Source: Dichomitus squalens LYAD-421 SS1
Lineage: Eukaryota > Basidiomycota > Agaricomycetes > Polyporales > Polyporaceae
Reading direction: 5' to 3'
Assembly: GCF_000275845.1 (NCBI RefSeq)
Contig: NW_006766916.1
Span: 190,332-254,331, forward strand
Length of the DNA stretch: 64,000 bases
Under the pieces are notes generated by a model. That model was given only the letters and a program-made list of their open reading frames with translations, was not told the origin of the DNA and made no database searches. Numbering within the stretch: the stretch's first letter is position 1; the number at the start of each line of letters is the position of its first letter. The translations under genes were made by a program, and so were the position numbers. Positions 61,030 through 64,000 of this stretch are shown in pieces.

Positions 61030-62861
61030 GATACGTCGACGACTGCCTCCAGATCGTGACCTCTTTCAGCAGGTACAGCAGGATGCATGGATGCAAGCTC
61101 GTGCCGTTGAAAAATGCTTGCACCAGCGCGAGGCCCGAACGAATTCGGGGCATTGCCTGACCGACGGCCACCGCTCGAGCATCTATCATCCAGGCTGGAC
61201 GAGATGGATGCAGTCAGAGCGGTTCGCCATCCGACGCTGCGGCCTATCTTGGTTGGGTCGCAGCTGCATCGACCGGAAAAGGCACCCAACTCGTCTGTTC
61301 GTCTGTTCGCCTGCCTCTCAGGCGAGACGCACGCCCCCCACGTATGAGCCAAATTAGAAAGCTGCATGATGTGTATCTTGCGCCTCGCCCCTGCGGTGGT
61401 GCAGCCGCCGAATTTGATAGATAGGCGCAAGGGCCCGATGGGCGAAGTGATCGCATCTGGGTGCGACCGAGCCTTCGACCGATCCGCAATTCGCCAAGAG
61501 CGCGACCAGCGGACCGCGATGAGACCGTGCACGACGCAACCGGACATGCGTGCTCCAAGACATCGTTGTGGGATGCTGCTGCGGCACGGTTGGAGCTGCG
61601 GTCATGCACGCTGGTCTTGCGTGCCCGCTGGCCGAGCTCCAGGCGGAAATGCGTGTTCCTTCGAGATTGGACCTCAAAGACGAAGTTGGTGCGCTCGGTG
61701 CCGTAAGACCAGCGCTGCGAGGTGATGTAGATGCGACACCAAAAGAGCTCCCCCAGGGAGGCTGTATCGAGCGCTGTTGTTACAAACTTGTTGTCTTTGT
61801 CTCCGGCGCGATCCTCAAGACAGAGATGAGTACGCGCGGCGGGGGTCGCAAACCTCACCAGAGCACGCAAGATTCACATATCCTCGTTTGCTGCACGTGT
61901 CCAGACTTCCCCAGGAGTGGCACGACGGTGGAAGGTGCTCACGCTGAGACCCGAGAGCAGTCGCCAGAATCGTCAAAGAAGACGATCATGTTTCTAAAGA
62001 ATGGGCAATGAGGAGCTTACCTGGGAATCTGTCGCTGTCCCCCCCAATCACCCCTGGGTTTCAGGACGTCGTGGACGCTGTGCCACTGGGCGCGCTTTCG
62101 CCGCTAGATGTCTGGAGGGATACAAGTGCAATGAGGGACAGACGAAAAGGAAAGAGAGAGAGAATGGTATTGGCGATGCAGTCGCGAAGAAGGGGGAGCT
62201 CGTCGTCGTCGACAGCGGCGAGGACAGGAAGCACAGCGGCGACAGTCGCCCAGACAAGAGTCAGACCCAGACCGGATCAACGCCCTTCCCAGGCTCCCGG
62301 AACGCCCACGTGCTCTCCCGTCACCATTGTGACCGACGCGCCTGCCATGGGCGAACTTATCCCTTGAACTTGACCTTCCATCGTCAAACCCGACTCGGAC
62401 TACTTCGTTCCACTTCTGGTTCAAAGTCTCTCAAGACGCCATATTCAGACACGTTAGTGCTAACAGCACATATAGACGGGGCCATCATTCATATCAGGAA
62501 AGAAAGACTTCTGTGATGACAATTGTGCGCGCTGGTACATCTTGTGGCACAACCAGGGTGGTGCGTGCTACATATACATGCAAGGCTCAGAGGCGGGAAG
62601 TCACTTCGGGGAGCTCCTCTGGAAGACGTTATTCGCAACGCCTGTCAACAATGAGAAGGGGCTGGACTCCGACCTCTGAGACTGTGCAGGGGACGTCATC
62701 TTCTCGCATGTCTCTGAACGGAGCGAATGAGTTCTGTGGATATAGATTTCACCAGTGGGGACACCGATTGGCTCTGAGGGGCGGCAAGATAAGAGTCTTT
62801 CGACCCAGATTGCTCCCGGAGAGCCTCGTATGTCGGCAGACTGTCCACGCATTACGTGGAC
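61030..62861 (-). repeat. Duplicated segment A, right copy (inverted)
   Basis: Reverse complement of 29055-30868, about 90% identical by eye. A 6-base deletion near 62353 and many substitutions distinguish the copies. In this copy the segment is joined directly to segment C, whereas in the left copy more than 2.3 kb separates them and the order is reversed. Confidence 0.7.
62843..62861. repeat. Palindrome at the A/C junction
   Basis: GTCCACG-CATTA-CGTGGAC, perfect 7-base arms, sits exactly where segments A and C meet. One half (CGTGGAC) is kept at the left A boundary at 29055-29061. Confidence 0.6.
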
Positions 62862-63499
62862 AATCATAGGTCGATGTTTTCTTCAAACCTCGGGCACACT
62901 GCGAGAGCACAATTTCCCCCAGTAGCTTCATCGTGAGACGCAGGAACCGTCGACGCCCGTTGCCAATATGTTGGGTCCGTGGAGGGTTGATTAGAGCGAT
63001 CCCTTCACTACTCAGGGATGCATTAACCTATTAGCGCATCTCTTCCTGCACCAGCGATTGGGGCGTTCCGTATCATGGTACTGTTTAACGGCGGCTCACA
63101 TCCCATGAGTATATCGTGCCAACCCTCAATCTCATCATATGGATAGATTGCCTCGACGTGAAGCCAGCGCATGCGATCGTGGCAAGACCGCCTTCATGGC
63201 ATGACGAAGGGAACAAACACGCTATGCTACTGACACACGAGAACGACGTCCAATAACGCGCGGCATAGGCGTATACGTCGGCTTCGAGCACGGACTTCGT
63301 CGGTGAGATTAGTCCTCCGATTGACCACCGATGACCACGGCTACGGGTGCAACCGCTTCAGAAAGCCACTGGAGCCTCATATTGGGATGCCCCGTGAGCT
63401 CGATGAAGACAGGCCGCATGTCAGCTTTCGTTTGAGAAATGCCAGATGCCAACAACGATCGCAGAACTCAGTTGAGGTCGGAACAAAAGGTAACGTCAT

Positions 63500-64000
63500 T
63501 TATTCCGGTTCAGTCGACGTCGACAAACGACCAATCGCCTCCGCCGCGTTCTGTAACTCGGCGGATAGGCAAATTTCCGGACCTTCGTATATTACAACAG
63601 ACTCCCAGAAGGCACGCCCACTCGCCTCCGGCACGCCGTGATGGTTTCGGTCAGAACGCCAGCGGATCATCGTATCGAATATGCCCGCAGCACCACTTGA
63701 GTGGAGCAGAATCGCTAGAGCAGCATGCACTCGAAGGAGCTCGGGATCGGGTAGGTCTATGCCAGCTTGTGCACGCCTTCGTTTCACTCCCCGGCGCCGA
63801 GCTGCCCTCTCTGCGTCGGCACTATCCGGGGCCGGTGTCTCAAGACTATAGTCCTGGAATGTAACCCGATCCTGCACGGGTATGGCACCGAGGAAGTTCG
63901 ACTGGTGCGTTTGGATCTCATAGCAATTCGTGGTCTGGATGAGAGTCATGACGGATCGTGCTATGAACGGTAACGAACCACACTGACGTCTGTCGGTAGT
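63500..64000 (-). CDS. HNH_2-like protein, 3' exon only (runs off the window)
   Basis: The terminal exon encodes the same C-terminal 150 residues as the gene at 31641-33712 (TLIQTTNCYEIQTHQSNFLG through SLSTSTEPE-type end), with a single Asp-to-Glu change before the stop at 63500. The rest of the gene should lie beyond base 64000, including the HNH core that is lost in the gap of the left copy. It is oriented towards the left copy, i.e. inverted. Confidence 0.6.
   Translation of the reverse strand, partial: TTDRRQCGSLPFIARSVMTLIQTTNCYEIQTHQSNFLGAIPVQDRVTFQDYSLETPAPDSADAERAARRRGVKRRRAQAGIDLPDPELLRVHAALAILLHSSGAAGIFDTMIRWRSDRNHHGVPEASGRAFWESVVIYEGPEICLSAELQNAAEAIGRLSTSTEPE

Larger units (their letters stand above)
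62843..64000 (-). repeat. Duplicated segment C, right copy (inverted)
   Basis: Reverse complement of 33212-34355 and continues past the window end. See the left copy for the identity pattern. Confidence 0.85.

Overview
This is a nuclear genome segment from a basidiomycete fungus, most likely an Agaricomycete. The signs are genes cut by many 50-70 bp GT-AG introns, GC-rich coding sequence, and gene families typical of mushroom-forming fungi: F-box paralogs, a HET-domain protein, a small double-psi beta-barrel secreted protein, and an HNH_2-like nuclease. I see no bacterial, organellar or viral replication genes, no CRISPR array and no convincing tRNA or rRNA gene. Exon boundaries were worked out by hand from splice consensus and reading-frame continuity. 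An 855-base run of N (32345-33199) breaks one gene.

Left part (1-16 kb) is ordinary housekeeping sequence: a YML020W-like alpha/beta-hydrolase protein with a long disordered N-terminus (+), an aldo/keto reductase with damaged or unusual catalytic positions (-), an unrecognised 212-aa protein (+), a JmjC/cupin-like dioxygenase with an acidic insertion (-), and a serine-rich coiled-coil protein (+). From 16.8 to 28.9 kb is an accessory zone: two orphan genes, an F-box pseudogene split by a 1.1 kb element with terminal inverted repeats, an intact F-box paralog, the small secreted DPBB protein and a HET-domain gene.

From 28.9 to 34.4 kb lies a repeat-rich block with an HNH_2-like gene. Two of its segments reappear in inverted orientation and permuted order at 61.0-64.0 kb, so the 34.4-61.0 kb interval sits between inverted duplications. 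That interval holds conserved genes, all on the minus strand: GH38 alpha-mannosidase (AMS1-like), an IML2/TPR39-type protein with two introns over 1.2 kb, a TEA/ATTS transcription factor with multi-kilobase empty flanks, a Mae1/TehA-type (SLAC1 family) carrier, and an RNF216-like RBR ubiquitin ligase.

The most interesting signals are the permuted inverted duplication around the HNH_2-like gene (with identical coding sequence but diverged 3' flank), the TIR element inside the F-box pseudogene with subterminal 9-mer repeats, the aldo/keto reductase lacking its catalytic His, and the repeated Trp/aromatic motifs in the disordered arm of the hydrolase-like protein.
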